In this document: positions 21,434-31,038 of the stretch, one piece after another | How positions within the stretch are numbered: the first letter of the stretch is position 1 | How the letters are laid out: every line of letters starts with the position of its first letter | Assembly: GCA_977017575.1 (NCBI GenBank) | Contig: CDRNVI010000021.1 | Coordinates: 62,001 to 126,000, forward strand | Length of the DNA stretch: 64,000 nucleotides | Direction of reading: 5' to 3' | DNA from: Paramoeba atlantica | Taxonomy: Eukaryota; Discosea | The notes under the pieces: model-generated | The model's input: only the letters and a program-made list of their open reading frames with translations | Told to the model about the DNA's origin: nothing | The model's database searches: none | Position numbers and translations under genes: made by a program

Positions 21434-21558
21434 AGATTAATCCGTAAAGATTACGAATTGGTTACGAATTTTCATTAACTGAAAGAAGAAATGATGTTTT
21501 ATTTTATTATATTAAAGTTTAAACGTATGCGTCTGGCATACTCCAAATTCCTAAGTAA
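21434..21558 (+). mobile_element. 117-bp insert flanked by 8-bp direct repeats CTAAGTAA in LINE-C1
   Basis: The octamer CTAAGTAA occurs at 21426-21433 and again at 21551-21558. Removing one copy plus the AT-rich 117 bp between them (21434-21550) joins GIALS to NVSGEIICPGC in frame, as in LINE-C3 and LINE-C2. No terminal inverted repeat is seen. Two readings: a small transposed sequence with a target duplication, or an intron with repeated borders, which are known for non-canonical euglenozoan introns. A GT-AG intron does not restore the frame. Confidence 0.6.
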
Positions 21559-22219
21559 TGTGTCAGGCGAGATTATATGCCCTGGATGTGGAACAATCGA
21601 AACATCAAGCAAAATCATTCCTCACGTAGCGGGATGTTCACGATGTGCTGGCATGAATTGCACGAGAAAACATTCTCATTTGGTACGCTATATTGCCGAA
21701 ATGTGTTCCAAAGCTGGTCTTCCATGTGCGATCGAACCTCGTATTCATGCGTCCTTTTTTTGCACCAAATGCAAGTGCTCAATTTCCCCAGAAGCGGCGG
21801 AATACCATCCTTGCCGAGCGCGTCGAATTAGATCTGGCCCAGACCTAGCGATTATGTGGCCAGATGTTGGAGAAATTTTATACGACGTTACCGTGGTACA
21901 TACGTGCTGCAGCAGCTATGCAAAGCAGAGCAGCAATGCCCTGCTGCAGAGTGCGGAAGAGCGGAAGATAGCAAAATATGTCAAAGAAAAAGGTCTTGAT
22001 CCAGAATGCTTTCGCTGCATAGCTGTGACAGATTGTGGAGTACTACATGAAGAGACAAAAGTTTTGCTGAAAACATTGGCGAAAAGAAATGATGTTGATT
22101 ACAAGATTGTACGAGAAGCTTTTCAACTTGAACTGGTAAAATATTCAGCCTATGCAGTCGTCTCTCAATTGCGCCAATATATAGAAACCGAGAAATGGGT
22201 AGGAGGACTCCGTCTTTAA
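21559..22219 (+). CDS. LINE-C1 knuckle, RLE and tail
   Basis: CPGCGTIETSS...HVAGCSRCAGMNCTRKH knuckle (about 21572-21670), Cys pair FFCTKCKCSISPEAAEYHPC, RLE RSGPDLAIMW..VGEILYDVTVVH (about 21828-21900), then the helical tail ending YIETEKWVGGLRL. Complete to the stop. The RSGPDL...YD spacing is the same in all LINE-B, -C and -E copies, supporting its catalytic role. Confidence 0.85.
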
Positions 22220-22234
22220 ACACTCCTCTGAATA

Positions 22235-22525
22235 TTACATTTTCGCTGCTTTTAACATTTCGTTAATAATGTTTCGTTGCTTTCAGCCTTTGGTGATTAA
22301 TAATGTTTCGTTGCTTTCAGCCTTTGGTGATTACTGTTTCGCTGCTTGGTTAGGTTTCAGCCTTTGGTTATTTTTGTTTTGCTGCTTGGTGATTATTGTT
22401 CCGCAGCTTTCAGCTCTTGGTTGTTACTGTTTCGCTGCTTTGGGTTATCACCGTTTCGCTGCTTTGAGTCGTCACTTTTTCGCTGCTTTCAGCATTCGGC
22501 TATTACTGTTTTGCTTTTTTGAGTA
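22235..22525 (+). repeat. Degenerate minisatellite, about 25-35 bp units
   Basis: Nine or ten diverged copies of GTTTCGCTGCTTTCAGCCTT plus a variable TGGTGATTA part, directly after the LINE-C1 stop. It may be a 3' UTR array of LINE-C1 or an unrelated satellite. No ORF of note. Confidence 0.7.
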
Positions 22526-22944
22526 ACATGTGAATAAATAAAGGAACGGAAAACACGTGAAACTATTATTTTGAGTGAATATAATATGTAACGTAGCATG
22601 GGGCATTAAATATCTAAAGTATATCTCACGGATTTGACGGTGAAAACAAAAAAAAAAGTATAAATATTCAAAAAGGGCCCTGGTACCACACAATTAAACT
22701 CAGAATGTTGAAGAAAAGGGAATACTTTGTGAAGGGGCTTAGCCCCCCACGCTCCGCAGACGCCAACCCGCTCACTCGTAATGAATTCCTTGTCACTGGT
22801 AACTAAAATCACTACCTGTATGAAGAATGCTCGAAAATGGACCAGACTTTCGTAGCGTCTCCAAAACCTAAACGAAACTATTTTTTTTTGTTTTTATTAT
22901 TATTCTATATAAACTAAGTTTCATATAAATACGGTTGAATCGAA
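22526..22944. other. Non-coding stretch, probably D4 B-type repeat
   Basis: On the minus strand, CGGGTTGGCGTCTGCGG..GGGGCTAAGCCCCTTCAC (about 22740-22775) resembles the start of the D6 B repeat (GGTTGGCTGCGGGTTGCGCGG). No second copy or clear arm was found, so only the similarity is reported. Confidence 0.4.
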
Positions 22945-23399
22945 CTATCGTGCAAAATTCCTACTGACCGGGTCTGCCGGGTTGTCTTTCGTTGAGACGT
23001 AATCGGCCTTGATGCAGACGCCCCGGTCCTTCGCCCATTGCAAAACCTTACCGAGTTGGTTTGATATTCCTCCTGATTTTGAAATTTTTCTGTTTAGCGC
23101 TGCTTGGCACGAAGTGTTATCTACCCATAATTGCAAGCACGTGCCCCGGGTGAAATGTCTCTCCAACTTCTGGAGGGAAAGTCTAACGGCTGTCGCTTCT
23201 GCCCTATTTACTTCGTATTGCCAAGAGGATTTCCATTGCCCCCCCACGATGATCACTTCGCCTGAATCGAGGTAGAGGATGACTCCCCATCCTTTCGCTG
23301 AGGCGTCTGTATACAAATTATGCTCCCGGGGAGCTATTTCAGGATGCGGGAGAGGTTCAACCGGTATGTTCCTAACAAGCGCGAACGAGAGCTCTGCAG

Positions 23400-24020
23400 A
23401 TGTCCTCGGCCGATTCCGAAGCGCCGAAATCGCCATCACCACCCCGTCTACCGCTCATTCCTTCCCCAGGGCCAGCGCGAGATCAGCGAGAACCGTCAGA
23501 TCAAAGCCATCCGGAATCCTCGACAATTGCAGGCGAACATGAACAAGCGCCAGAATCTCGGTTGATTAAAATCAAAAAGAAATGGCAAGACTTCGTAGGG
23601 ACATACCGAAACCAAACGCCACAGCATGAACCAATCGAAAACACAGGCACAGGATACCAAGGCAACATCGATACCACGGCCCACGCGCCACTAAATCGCG
23701 AAGTCCAAGAATCTAGGGCTCATAATCTCAGTCCACATGACGAGGGCGCAACAAGTCGAGAGCAGACTGACGATTCCAACAATGACAATCGAGACTCCCT
23801 TTTCCACGATTGCGAATCGCCAGTGCAACAACGAAACAATGATGAGGGTCCACCATTGCCAGCTCCTCTATCACCACCTGAACCGATCGATCACGAAGGA
23901 TACAAAAATTTAACCAATGGAATAGATAACGACCTACAATCAGCGTGCACAATAGATCCGCGATACAATTTTCCATTGACAGCCGAAGGAATATCCAATG
24001 CTATAAAAACAAGGCAAAAG
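23400..24020 (+). pseudogene. LINE-B1 polyprotein N-terminal part (before frameshift)
   Basis: Begins MSSADSEAPKSPSPPRLP. Low-complexity polar region, then DPRYNFPLTAEGISNAIK, matching LINE-B2. The frame is lost in or near the A-rich stretch ATAAAAACAAGGCAAAAGC (about 24002-24020); downstream the other frame carries AKAGDICDLTWGFDC. One indel explains it. The start is the first ATG after the insertion junction. Confidence 0.75.
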
Positions 24021-26935
24021 CGGGCGATATATGCGATCTGACCTGGGGTTTCGATTGCCAAGACACGCTTAGTGTATCAAGGGGAACTGTATCATCAGCA
24101 AATCACAGGAGTGGACGAACAAAGTTGTCGATGGAATACTTAGGAGTTCAAGGCCACAAAGTAAATAACACGTTCAAGGGTTTTCTTCCACCGCAAACGA
24201 ATGTTCGAGTTTACAAAATACAATGGGTTAAAAGACAGATTCCGAGGGACCACAGTGAACGCAGCAAAACGAACGTCAGCCAAACAGTTACAAAATACAC
24301 GGAAGAAGATTTAGATCTAACCCCCATGCCCAAACTCCGAGCAATCCACGCCGACTTTGCACCATGCGTCATCGCCATATACAGGGACATCATAAGAGAC
24401 TACGCAATCAGCTCGTATGATCTTAGGAACGATATCTGGAACAGAGTCCTATCGGCGATGAAACATTCGTTGACGGTCGTACGAACAGCATCGCGTCGAC
24501 AGAAGCGGAGGCGTCCGTTCCGGGACGACGAAAATGATATGGACACGGATGAGAAGAGCAAAGCCGAAATGCGCACGATTAAGAAAGCAACCCGCCTAGC
24601 GTTAGAAGGATGCGTAACCAAGGCAACAAAAGTTCTGGATCAAGAAGTGCGACCACATGAACTCACGGATGACGAAATATGCGAAAAACTCAAAGATCTC
24701 CATCCGCAAAACCACGAGACATTTGATCTCCCGGACGATTCCCCAGAAATAGCAATAATCGCAACTGAAGAGCTCCGAGAAGCAGGTCGGCGACTTGTGA
24801 AAGGATCGGCACCGGGTCCAACGGGAACTACCGACACAATTATCCGTCTCCTTCTGGATGACGAGATATGTTGCGTCTCAATGTGCCATATGCTTGCTGA
24901 CCTCATAAACGGTTTCCTGTCGAAGCAAGTGATGAACCGCCTCAAACGCTCCCGCCTAGTAGCGATACCAAAAGTGGACAAAGGCATTCGACCAATATGC
25001 GTCGGCGAAGTGTTCCTAAAGTTGGCCGGAATCGTACTGGTAGCGCGACATGAGCACACGCTCGAGAAACTGTTTGCTCCTTTACAATTCGGTGTCTCCA
25101 TACAGTCTGGATGTGAAAAGGTAGTACATCGCCTACAAAGTCATTACCAAGAAGGGAAAGCGATTTTATCCATTGATCTCGCCAACGCTTTCAACTCACC
25201 CATGCGCAGTGACATCGCGAAAGTTGTTTTCGGTCTGTGTACATTGCGACCGTTTCGAAGATTCTTCCACACCGAATACTCCGAGGCATCGGAGCTTTTA
25301 TATTATGGAAAGAATGGCGAGCACTATGAAACGATATACAGCTCTGCTAGAGTTCGGCAGGGCTCTCCGCTGTCCACCCTATACTTTTGCGCCTTCATGC
25401 AGCCCATCTTGGAAACGCTTGCGGCAGAATTCCCACAAGTAAAGATTTTTGCTTTCATAGACGATATTAATATGGCGTCCGAGGATCATCAAGCATTGGC
25501 CAACGCATTTCTTCGCTTACATGGTCTCCTGGCTGAAAAACGAGTTAAAATGGCAAAACATAAATGCGTGTGGTTTAGTGGAAAGAACAAAATCCCGATC
25601 CCGGAAACTCTTCAAACAGAGGGTGTAAAAACAGAAAACGCAGCGACAAAGACGCTCGGAGCTTTCATAGGAGATGATGAGGTGGTCAGCGAGTGTTTAG
25701 CGCAAAAGCTTAAGAAGCATGAAGCAATTTTTCGACGTCTAAAGCTCATGGGGTTGAACAACATATCGCTGCTCTTACTCTCGAAAAGCGTAAACATCCG
25801 ACACAGATACCACACTCGGGTACACACGCCAGCTGCTTCCGAAAAGCTATGTAAACAATTCGATAAGGAGGTTGAAGAGGTAATGCGCACATGGCTCGGT
25901 AAAATGTCCGACAAACACATCTCCTGGTGTCGACTGCCCGTCAAGAAAGGTGGACTCGGTCTACCATCATCGGCCGAAACTCGCAATGCTGCTTACAATT
26001 CTTCGAAACGCGTTTCTCTAGAGCGCTGTAAAATCAACTCAGCTCGGTTAACGCATGACGAAGAGATGATGCGGGAAAGCGAAGTAGTAAGTGATGATGG
26101 TGCCGTGACAGATGCAATGTTAAATCAGAAGGTATATCAGGAACTCACTAAGAAAAATGAGGAGGTAGCACCGTTGGTAAAAGCGTGCAGCGAGAAGGGG
26201 AACCACGACTGGCTACAAGGCAGAACGAGATGCATCCCATCCTCCCAATTCACACTGGTGGTAATGGCGCGACTCGGAATCGCGCACAGAAGCATGCCGA
26301 ATAATTTTCTGTGCCCTGGATGCAAGATGATCCTTGAGTCTAAACACTCTCTGGCACATTTACTTGGCTGTGTAAAATGCACGGGGGCAAATGCAACGAC
26401 AAGGCACAATGCACTAGTTCGGCACATATACGATCTATGTCTGCGAGCCGGGATCCCATGCGAGCGTGAACCGCGACAATTCACATCATACCGATGCCTT
26501 AAATGTACCGAAGCGGTGAGCGAACAGCAAAAACAGGAGCATCAGAAAACATGTGGAACCACATCCTTCCATCGAAGCGGCCCGGACCTCGTGATCTTTT
26601 GGGTGTCGGGTGAAATATTTTATGATTTCACGGTAACAAATGAACTATCGAAATCAAACATCCACAAACGGGGAGCCCAACTGATGCAGGAAGCAGAAAA
26701 AAGAAAGCTGGACACTTATGTAAACTCCGATCTAATTCCTCGGGAAAAATTTGTATGCCTATCAGTGCTTGCCGGAGGAGCCATGAACAAAAGCAGTGTC
26801 GCCCTTCTGAAGGCATTAGCTGATGCAAACGGACGTGATCGTGAAACCGTAGTGCGAGATTTTGGAATGCATCTACAAGAATTAAACGGTGTCATTCTGA
26901 ACGCTCAAATGGGCAAAGCGTTGTCGCAAGTTTAA
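24015..26935 (+). CDS. LINE-B1 polyprotein: small domain, RT, knuckle, RLE
   Basis: From AKAGDICDLTWGFDC, the frame reads on to FLPPQTNVRVYKIQWV, then MPKLRAIHADFAPCVIAIY, KGSAPGPTGTTDTI, RT motif A SIDLANAFNSPMRS (about 25160), B RVRQGSPLSTLYFCAF (about 25350), C FAFIDDINMAS (about 25450). After RT come the knuckle CPGCKMILESKHS..LLGCVKC (about 26313) and the RLE RSGPDLVIFWVSGEIFYDFT (about 26575), with a helical tail to the stop. A full-length RT-RLE machine apart from the upstream frameshift. Confidence 0.85.
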
Positions 26936-27144
26936 AATTTAATATTTAGTTATTCAATAGCCAGCTTACAAAGACGCGTAAGCTTAGTTAGTTACTATCC
27001 CCCTGACAAGGGGGGTAGCGCCAATACGAAACGGAAGAAAACAGAATATGATGACATACCAATATGGTGTATAATTACAGTGTCGTAATTGCATGCTGCG
27101 AAGAATAAGACGCAGTCGACCGCAAAAAAAAAAAAAAAAAAAAA

Positions 27145-27433
27145 CTTCTCGTCCCATCATCCCCCTGCGCCGTATCCCCCCACCTCGACCTTCCGTGTCA
27201 GCGCGCTTGTCGTTCTGTTGTTTTCCTCTCTTGCGTCCCCCACCCCCGTGCCAGCAGCCCAACGTATTGTATACTTGCTCACGGGGTGGGGGCAGAGGTC
27301 CAGACCGATGGGCTCGGGCGTCGTTTCTCCTTGTCCCCACGTCCGTCCCGCCATGTCCCTCTTCCCGCTTTTTGCCCTCGGCGTGACGGCGGCTATGCAT
27401 TTCGTCTCCTCCAAGTCTCCCCCAAAAAAAAAA
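27145..27433 (+). repeat. R1 short retroposed repeat, copy 2
   Basis: GC-rich, pyrimidine-rich 290-bp segment between two A-runs (27124-27144 and 27423-27432). It is homologous to the inverse of 62460-62800. It contains GTATTGTATACTTGCTCACG and GGGGTGGGGGCAGAG, which in copy 1 occur twice about 185 bp apart. It shares the outer AACAAG duplication with LINE-B1, so it either landed in the B1 A-tail or was co-inserted by template switching. Confidence 0.65.
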
Positions 27434-28868
27434 CAAGTTCATTTCGCCACTGCCGTAGCATATCTCGTATTTTGTTCGGTAGATCCACTACCTCTTCGGC
27501 CATCTCCGGCATGCGGTTTAACAAGTTTATGCGGCGTTGACATATTTTAAGGGCGAAATAGTATTTTGGAATAATAATTCCCACTACTGAGGAGCAGTAC
27601 AGGAGGCGCCCCACCGTCGCCTCGAGCTCCAGAAATGTAGTACGTGTAAATTGATCCTTCTCCAATTTTGCGACAACTTTGGGTCCCAGGTTGACCTTGT
27701 GTACGCGATGGTCGTACCTAACACCGTTAAATACGTATTCCTTCATGGGAAGGAGTCCCGAGTCTTTAAAGCGCGCTCCTGTCTCTTGCGCGCGGTCATC
27801 AACCCATTTCTTGTACTGACAGGCCTGTTGATCTGTACCAGCAAACCGTACACCGTCCACGTAGATATCTAATGCGCCTTGTGAAAAGGTTGATTTACAG
27901 TATCCCTTTATACCGGAGATCGTAGCCGTGACTGTGTGCATCAATTCCGGGGCGCACCGATGCCCCATCGGCAAAACGCGCATTTCATACAACACCCCCG
28001 TGTCTGAATAAAACCGAAATTTTTGACGACATTCCTGCGGAATCGAGATTTGATAAAAACCACATACTAGGTCCCTCTTCAGACCTGACTGCGCCTTAAC
28101 TCTATGCAAATATTTAGATGGATGTAGTAGGGGTACCTGAGGAACGTATTCACTCAGCCGAGCGTTGTCAGAACGCGTCCAAGAAATAAATCGTCGACGT
28201 TGCTCGCCCTCATCGTCCGTTTCAATTACCGTGAAAGGAACCAGAAATTGCATTGAGGGACGTTTGTTTTCTTCCTTTTCGGATACCGCAGAAATAATAC
28301 CATGCTTAAGTAAGAGCTCGTGATCTGTATGGCTCAAACTTCCTTTCATACGAGGAGATGTTTCAGGGCAAGATGGCATGCGTAATAATTCTTTCCAAAC
28401 CTGTTCGAATCTTGAGGCGGTAGCTGTAGACATCCAGCTTCGAATTTTATTCATGTCAATAGTTGGAACTCCCGGCTTGACGTGTAACGGAATATGAAAG
28501 TCCTTCGGCTTTGCTAACTTAGAACTCCGGCGTGCACAAACTAATGTATGTTTAATTCACAAGCTACGGGCATCATTCCTCATCCATTCTTTAATGGTTT
28601 CGACGCTGATCTTGGGAATTTCATTTTTAACATGAAGGGGTAAGTGCATGTCGGCTTGCTTAGCAAGTCTTGAACTCCGTCGTGCACAAATTATGCTGTA
28701 TCTGCCTTAAGTTACAGTATTTATTGGGGGGTGTATAAACGAGGGGTGTATAAACAGGGGATGGGGGAATATGCTTGGGAAAGGACGTGCAATACCCCCC
28801 ATCCACAAAAATTAGAACTTCAGTTATAGTATCCTAAATTTCATATCGTAAACTCATATTTCGCATTT

Positions 28869-30700
28869 CTGAAACACCAACAAAAAAGATTATCACGCAA
28901 ACTTGTGTCCTATCGTCCTTTTCAAGCTTTCATGGAACCGAGCCATGAAGCTCGCGGTAGGAGGTCACGGAGCTGTGAGACAATTGTATAAGCGTTGAGT
29001 TTTTCAATCTCAAGCTGAAATGCCTCACGAACTTCAGGAACGTTAAGGTTCGCTCTCTTAGCGAGGGAGGCTATGAGATTCCGTGTGTGTTCGTGCAAAG
29101 AACCACTTTCGGTCATTGCAATGCACTTAAAGTAATCTTCTTCGATCCCGCCGGATTCAACGTACTTTTTCCTTTTCCTCTCAATCGCATTTTGCAACAG
29201 CTGTGTTTCAGTCATCTTCCGATAGCTTAAGCTTCCGGTGTGAACTACGGTGATGTCATACAGTACTTCACCCATGTGTGGCCACATAATACCGAGGTCG
29301 GGGCCAGAGCGTATTCTTCGGGCACGGCAAGGGTGCTTCTCAATCGATTCTGGAGAAATGCATTTTTGTGCAGTAAAAGGAAGCAAGCATGCGCGGTTCA
29401 ATCACAGAGGGGAGGCCCGCTTTAGAGCACAGATCTGCTAGGAACCGTACAAGAGATGAATGCTTTCTTGTTGCGTTCATTCCTGCGCATTTTGTGCATC
29501 CGATTATATGTTGGAAGATTTCGTCCGATCTCATCTCAGCAGCACAACCCGGGCACTCGGCTCTTTCCGGCATCGAAGGAAGCTTGATTCCCAACCTGGT
29601 CATAATGGTATATCGGAAAAGGTAGGGATTCACATATCCGCTAGTGGATTGTAGGTGGCGAAATGACGTCGTGGTTCGCTTCAGAATGGAGTCCAATCGT
29701 GCGTCTTTGCGTAGGTCTGTTGCTAGATCTTTTTGTTCTTTTTTTATGGCTTTGGATGCATGTACTCGAGCTGTTTGCTGCATGGGTTTCGTGTCTCTGT
29801 TTTGATCTTTCGACATGCGAATACCTACCGGAGCTTTAGGGGTAATTAGTTGCTCATCAATAGATTTTCGTGCGGTGTCAAAATAGTATCGCTGCTTCAG
29901 AGTAGAAGGAGTTAGCCCAAGGCCACCCAAGTGTTGCGGTAGTGACGCTAGTTGAATGGAAGTGTCATCTGCGAAGAACCAATATTTTACAATATCAGCA
30001 ATTTCTGTGTCAAATCTTTGTGCCATATCCAGGGATTCTGCCGGTCGGTGAACTCGAAGGTGATAATCGTTTCGCGGGAGTGCATATCGTTGCAGCATGG
30101 CGAGGGAGATGTTGCTAGGACCCATTTTTCGTAGCCTGCGGAATAAACATTGATGTTTCTCAAGTTTTCGGACGAGAAGAGCACTTATCTCTGCACGTTG
30201 CCCAATGTAGGCGCCGAGAATTTTGATAGTTTTGTCACACTTGGATACCCCTAAAGAACTGAGAGCCAATGATTGTTCGTTGTTTTGCTTAGTAGCTTCG
30301 TGATCAAACCATTCTGATTTCGAGAAGTTGATATTGAGGCCAATGTCGGATGATAATTCACGCAGCTGCAGGAAGGCTGCTTCTAGGGAAAGACGGTTTT
30401 TCGACGACATCGTCACATCATCCATATAGGCGCGGATTTTAACCTCGGGGAATAACTCGGCGACTTCCACCAACGCTCCTTGTAGTAGTGCACTAAAGTA
30501 AAGAGAGGAAAGCGCAGAGCCTTGCCGTACCCCGGACGTGCTCTTTATCGTAGTGTGGAGGCGGTTGTTCGCAAAGAAAAGCAAGTCCGAGGGGTCGCCG
30601 TATTCGCAGTAGAACATCCGCATGAATGGTTTGAAAGCGCTGTTTTGCTGCAGTGCCCGTGCAATGGCCGCTCTTTGTGATGTATGTCGTTTTAAGTAAG
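28869..30700 (-). mobile_element. LINE-C copy C3, 5'-truncated
   Basis: Minus-strand LINE-C from mid-RT (KRHTSQRAAIARALQQNS near 30690) to the stop at 28922 and a short 3' UTR. The 5' truncation abuts the start of LINE-B2 head to head at about 30700-30720. Downstream it meets the A start of D5, so D5 probably inserted in its 3' UTR. Confidence 0.82.
28922..30695 (-). CDS. LINE-C3 polyprotein, RT palm to C-terminus
   Basis: SGVRQGSALSSLYFSALLQG (B, about 30530), IRAYMDDVTMSSKN (C, about 30425), GLNINFSKSEWF, then LASLPQHLGGLGLTPSTLK (thumb/linker), knuckle CPGCAAEMRSDE..HIIGCTKCAGMNATRKH, a slipped region near 29345-29400 where the frame changes, then RLE RSGPDLGIMWPHMGEVLYDI and the tail ending LLPRASWLGSMKA. 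One frameshift separates the RT-knuckle part (29340-30695) from the RLE part (28922-29401). Confidence 0.8.
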
Positions 30701-31038
30701 GGACTTCTTTATAATTTTTTTTTTGTTAAAAAAGTTCTATGAATGTACGGTATCACTTTCTTACTTACTTTCCTACTTACTTTACTTCGCCCTTATCAAC
30801 TTCGCCCGCTTCTCTCCCTTATCTCCACCCCCCAAAGAAACCATCCGCGACTTCCCGACTTCACCCGCTTCTTTCCCTCACTTCCCCCCCCCCCCCGAGC
30901 ATCCATCCGCGCCTTCCAAACTTTGCCCTCCTCTTTCCCTCACTTCCCCCCAGAAATCAATCCGCGCGTGCTCCACCCCTTCTTCCAGCAGTGCGCGCTT
31001 CGGACCGTTGTTGTATCTTTTTTATTAAATTTTATTAA

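Larger units (their letters stand above)
4344..22219 (+). mobile_element. LINE-C copy C1, host of the four-level nest
   Basis: Outermost retrotransposon of the nest. Its coding parts are 4383-5050, 19247-21433 and 21559-22219, separated by D2 (5051-19246) and by a 117-bp insert. Taking these out gives one polyprotein with N-terminal domain, RT, Cys/His knuckle and RLE, interrupted by one in-frame TGA at 5013-5015. The 5' end carries an SL-like sequence. The 3' flank runs into a minisatellite at 22235. No A-tail is obvious. Confidence 0.85.
23385..27144 (+). mobile_element. LINE-B copy B1, nearly full length, in D4
   Basis: Starts 15 bp before its first ATG and ends with A21 (27124-27144). 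Insertion unit 23385-27433 is bordered by AACAAG on both sides (23379-23384 and 27433-27438). It encodes one polyprotein with a single frameshift near 24010. Domains in order: acidic/Ser-Pro-rich leader, small conserved domain, RT, knuckle, RLE, tail. Confidence 0.85.
22600..28868 (-). mobile_element. DIRS-like YR retrotransposon D4/D5 (minus), holds LINE-B1 and an R1 repeat
   Basis: Parts on the minus strand: an A start at about 28868 (core TATGAGTTTACGATAT, arm GAAATTTAGG), RT N-terminal sequence present twice (28555-28710 and about 28430-28540), RT to about 27435, RNase H 23384-22945 (YTDASAKGWGVILY, DNTSCQAAL, NPADPVSR), and a B-like start near 22775. LINE-B1 plus R1 (23385-27433) separate RT from RNase H, with a 6-bp duplication AACAAG. 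No gag or YR is seen. The lower boundary is uncertain. Broken, several breaks. Confidence 0.72.

Noticed and set aside
21430-21555. Canonical GT-AG intron in LINE-C1
   Set aside because: Removing GT...AG takes 126 nt and leaves the downstream LINE frame wrong; only removal of 125 nt between the CTAAGTAA repeats restores it.
22235-22525. CRISPR-like array
   Set aside because: Units are degenerate, with no constant repeat and unique spacers; it is a eukaryotic minisatellite after a LINE stop.
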